Source: CAMLHP01 sp035707845 (lineage in GTDB: Bacteria; Gemmatimonadota; Gemmatimonadetes; Gemmatimonadales; GWC2-71-9). Taken from it: 6,901 nucleotides of DNA. Positions 5,390-6,901 of this stretch are shown piece after piece; position 1 is the stretch's first letter, and each line of letters begins with the position of its first letter. The stretch lies in assembly GCA_035707845.1 (NCBI GenBank), contig DASSTP010000007.1, positions 1 through 6,901 on the forward strand, written 5' to 3'. The notes under the pieces are model-generated. The model saw only the letters and a program-made list of their open reading frames with translations. It did no database searches and was not told the origin of the DNA. A program made the position numbers and the translations under genes.

Positions 5390-5411
5390 GGGCGACGCAT
5401 GCCTCGCCCCT
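5388..5411. terminator. Palindrome overlapping a stop codon; REP-like or weak terminator
   Basis: AGGGGCGA (5388-5395) and TCGCCCCT (5404-5411) pair perfectly over 8 bp around an 8-nt loop that itself contains GCATGC. The left arm uses the A and G of the TAG stop at 5387-5389. No T-tract follows, so it is more likely a dispersed palindrome or an mRNA 3'-end stabiliser than a strong intrinsic terminator. Confidence 0.45.
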
Positions 5412-5432
5412 GCCGGCGCATCAGACCATGAT

Positions 5433-5437
5433 AGGAG
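5433..5437 (+). promoter_or_regulatory. Shine-Dalgarno AGGAG that selects a GTG start at 5443
   Basis: AGGAG is followed by 5 nt and then GTG 5443. The more obvious upstream ATG at 5428 has no Shine-Dalgarno match and would place this AGGAG inside the coding region. The tandem duplicate downstream has GGGAG 5 nt before its ATG, and its signal peptide aligns best with the GTG start. Confidence 0.6.
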
Positions 5438-5442
5438 CCCGA

Positions 5443-6636
5443 GTGCGGCCCTGTGTCCTTCTGCTCATCCTGGTGACGGCCTGCGCGTCCCGTGACTCGC
5501 GACTCGCGACCGCCGTTGTTGATACAGTGCCCAACGGAGTCATCACCGTCCACAACACCGGGCCCACCGCGTGGACCGATTCCTCGCACGCCTGGCACTT
5601 TGCCGAAGTGGCGCGGATCGAAGGTACGGCCGACACCACGTCGCCACTGATCAATCCGGGCACGTCGGCGCTTGATGCCCTGGGGCGAGTCGTGGTGGTC
5701 GAACGCTCGCCAGCCAGCATCAAGGTGCTGGATCGGGATGGCCGACTGGTGCGGCGGTTCAGCCGGGAAGGGAGCGGGCCGGGTGAGCTTCGGAATCCCT
5801 CTCTCGTCGCCTTTGACTCGCTTATCGTCGTGGACGACCCGCAGCTCGCTCGGCTCGAGGTATTCGATACCACCGGCCACCTGCTCCACGAGTATCCCGC
5901 GCCCTGCTGCTATTTCTACGGCTTGTGGGCCGACGACAGCGGCCGGGCCTATGCCCGCACGGCCCCGGCTGACAGCACCAGGTCCGGCGCTTTCATTCGC
6001 ATCGATGCCCGCACCGGGATGGCGGACACCGTTGAGTTTGACAAGCTGGGCGAGGAAAAGATGTGGACTATCAAGGCGGGCGACGGCTCCATCCGGTATG
6101 GCATTCCCTACGCGCCGCATGAAGTGATCGGCTTCACGCCCACTGGCCATGCCCTGCACGGCTGGTCATCCATGTATCGATACACCGAGCTCTCTCCGCA
6201 GGGTGACACGGTGCGCGTCGTGAGCCGGGACTGGACGCCGGTGGAGCGACCCGAAAGTATGCGCCGGGCCCGATACGACACCATGGTCAACCGTGCGGCC
6301 CACCAGTTCGGCCAGGCGGCTGTGCGTGCCGCGTTCAACTTCAGCGACATACCGGCCAAGGCCGAGGCGATGCGCTCCATCGAGTCGGACCCGGCGGGAC
6401 GGATCTGGGTGTCGGTCTTCACCGGCGACACCGTGCACCGGGAATTCGAGGTGTTCGACCGTGACGGCGTGCTTCTTGGCCGGGTGCGAGCGCCCTGGCC
6501 AGCTGACGAATTCGTCCAGTGGCGGGGCGCCCGCGAGGTGCTGACCCAGGGCGAAACCGAAGACGGGTTTCCGCTGCTGCGGATATGGGCATTGCGGGAT
6601 GGGCAAGATGGGCGGGATCGGCAGGTGGAGCGCTGA
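5443..6636 (+). CDS. Six-bladed beta-propeller lipoprotein, first of a tandem pair
   Basis: The protein has 397 residues from GTG 5443 (402 if ATG 5428 is used). Lipobox V-T-A-C puts the lipidated Cys at 14, followed by A-S-R-D as in its downstream duplicate. The N-terminal module V-D-T-V-P-N-G-V-I-T-V ... A-W ... W-H-F-A-E-V (26-56) is shared only with that duplicate. The blade signature F-S-R-E-G-S-G-P-G-E-L lies at 106-116, V-F-D-R-D-G-V-L-L-G-R-V at 337-348, and the last strand L-L-R-I-W-A-L at 378-384. An adjacent Cys pair sits at 155-156. The codons after the lipobox contain heptamer repeats (5494-5514). The last residues, R-D-G-Q-D-G-R-D-R-Q-V-E-R, are encoded by 9-bp and 7-bp repeats, so the tail is probably a repeat-derived extension. 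It lies 53 bp after the previous propeller gene and 44 bp before its duplicate. It should be envelope-anchored; no enzymatic motif is seen. Confidence 0.9.
   Translation: MRPCVLLLILVTACASRDSRLATAVVDTVPNGVITVHNTGPTAWTDSSHAWHFAEVARIEGTADTTSPLINPGTSALDALGRVVVVERSPASIKVLDRDGRLVRRFSREGSGPGELRNPSLVAFDSLIVVDDPQLARLEVFDTTGHLLHEYPAPCCYFYGLWADDSGRAYARTAPADSTRSGAFIRIDARTGMADTVEFDKLGEEKMWTIKAGDGSIRYGIPYAPHEVIGFTPTGHALHGWSSMYRYTELSPQGDTVRVVSRDWTPVERPESMRRARYDTMVNRAAHQFGQAAVRAAFNFSDIPAKAEAMRSIESDPAGRIWVSVFTGDTVHREFEVFDRDGVLLGRVRAPWPADEFVQWRGAREVLTQGETEDGFPLLRIWALRDGQDGRDRQVER
5494..5514 (+). repeat. Heptamer repeats inside the lipoprotein linker codons
   Basis: GACTCGC, GACTCGC and GACCGCC are consecutive 7-bp units encoding the linker after the lipidated cysteine. 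The sequence is close to the GCGACCT-type heptamers at 973-1014. Because 7 is not a multiple of 3, each unit is read in a different frame. Confidence 0.4.
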
Positions 6637-6654
6637 GCGCTGAGCGCTGAGCGC
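6592..6654 (+). repeat. 9-bp then 7-bp tandem repeats forming the gene's C-terminal codons and stop
   Basis: Four in-frame 9-bp units run from 6592 to 6627 (TTGCGGGAT, GGGCAAGAT, GGGCGGGAT, CGGCAGGTG), encoding L-R-D, G-Q-D, G-R-D and R-Q-V. A heptamer array GAGCGCT follows at 6628-6654 (three full units plus six bases). The TGA stop at 6634-6636 is made across its first unit junction. The heptamer core AGCGCT is self-complementary, so the transcript end could fold in several registers. Confidence 0.7.
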
Positions 6655-6680
6655 GTGAACTTCTGAATCCGGGAGTGTAG

Positions 6681-6901
6681 ATGGTCCGCTCGGTGTGTCT
6701 GACTTGTCTAGCCCTGCTTGCCGCCTGCGCGTCCCGCGACGCGCGTCCTCCGTCCGTTGTCATCGACACACTGCCCAACGGCGTCGTCTCCGTCCGCAAC
6801 TATGCACCCTCGGCGTGGCAGGACAGCGCTACCTGGCATTTCCAGGAGGTCACAAGTATCGAGCCGCAGGATTCCGGGTCAGCTGGACTGGTGAATCCCG
6901 G
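6681..6901 (+). CDS. Beta-propeller lipoprotein, second of a tandem pair (cut by window edge)
   Basis: The first 73 codons of an open frame run off the right edge. The signal peptide M-V-R-S-V-C-L-T-C-L-A-L-L-A-A-C has a good lipobox (L-A-A-C, Cys16). The mature start C-A-S-R-D-A-R, then V-I-D-T-L-P-N-G-V-V-S-V-R-N, P-S-A-W-Q-D-S, T-W-H-F-Q-E-V and L-V-N-P align along the whole visible length with the preceding gene. About half the residues are identical by eye, with one short gap. GGGAG at 6671-6675, 5 nt before the ATG, is the clearest Shine-Dalgarno of the propeller genes. The propeller itself lies beyond the window, so the fold is inferred from the duplicate. It is likely in one transcription unit with the upstream copy. 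Confidence 0.85.
   Translation, partial: MVRSVCLTCLALLAACASRDARPPSVVIDTLPNGVVSVRNYAPSAWQDSATWHFQEVTSIEPQDSGSAGLVNP

Noticed and set aside
5221..6159. Open frame of 312 codons on the minus strand
   Set aside because: It overlaps the ends of two propeller genes with clear signal peptides and signatures; its own translation shows no signal, fold or motif.

Overview
The window is GC-rich and tightly packed with genes. It looks like a stretch of chromosome from a Gemmatimonadota-type soil or environmental bacterium. That assignment is inference: it rests on the run of divergent six-bladed beta-propeller lipoproteins carrying a G-R-x-G-x-G-P-x-E-[FL] signature, on the ECF sigma factor and on the base composition. 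No taxonomic marker gene is present.

Layout. The left edge (1-480, minus strand) holds most of an ECF-family RNA polymerase sigma factor, cut off at its 3' end. A roughly 300-bp divergent spacer (481-779) follows, containing a REP-like palindrome and a large inverted array of 9-bp repeats. Everything after that is on the plus strand. A 52-codon ORF (780-938) looks like the detached last blade of a propeller protein. A block of 7-bp repeats forming an inverted repeat follows it. Next is a secreted six-bladed propeller protein (1058-2212) with an ordinary signal peptide.

A compact four-gene cassette runs from 2256 to 4154: a thioredoxin-like CxxC lipoprotein, two small paralogous secreted peptides with four cysteines each, and a propeller lipoprotein. 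Its junctions are a 1-4 bp overlap, a 14-bp gap and a 4-bp ATGA overlap. Three more propeller lipoproteins follow (4265-5389, 5443-6636, and 6681 to the right edge). The last two are clear tandem duplicates.

How it may work together (inference). The tiny peptides carry export signals and share a W-x6-C-x3-C-x5/6-C-x-C core. They lie between an exported CxxC thioredoxin-like protein, which could form or shuffle their disulfides, and surface propeller proteins, which could bind or display them. The arrangement recalls the small secreted NVEALA peptides that accompany propeller lipoproteins in Bacteroidetes, but I cannot show homology. This cassette is the best candidate here for an undescribed system.

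A second theme is repeats at gene ends. Four of the plus-strand reading frames end in or against a short tandem repeat or palindrome that starts at or just before the stop codon. A 13-bp perfect hairpin buries the start codon of the thioredoxin-like gene.
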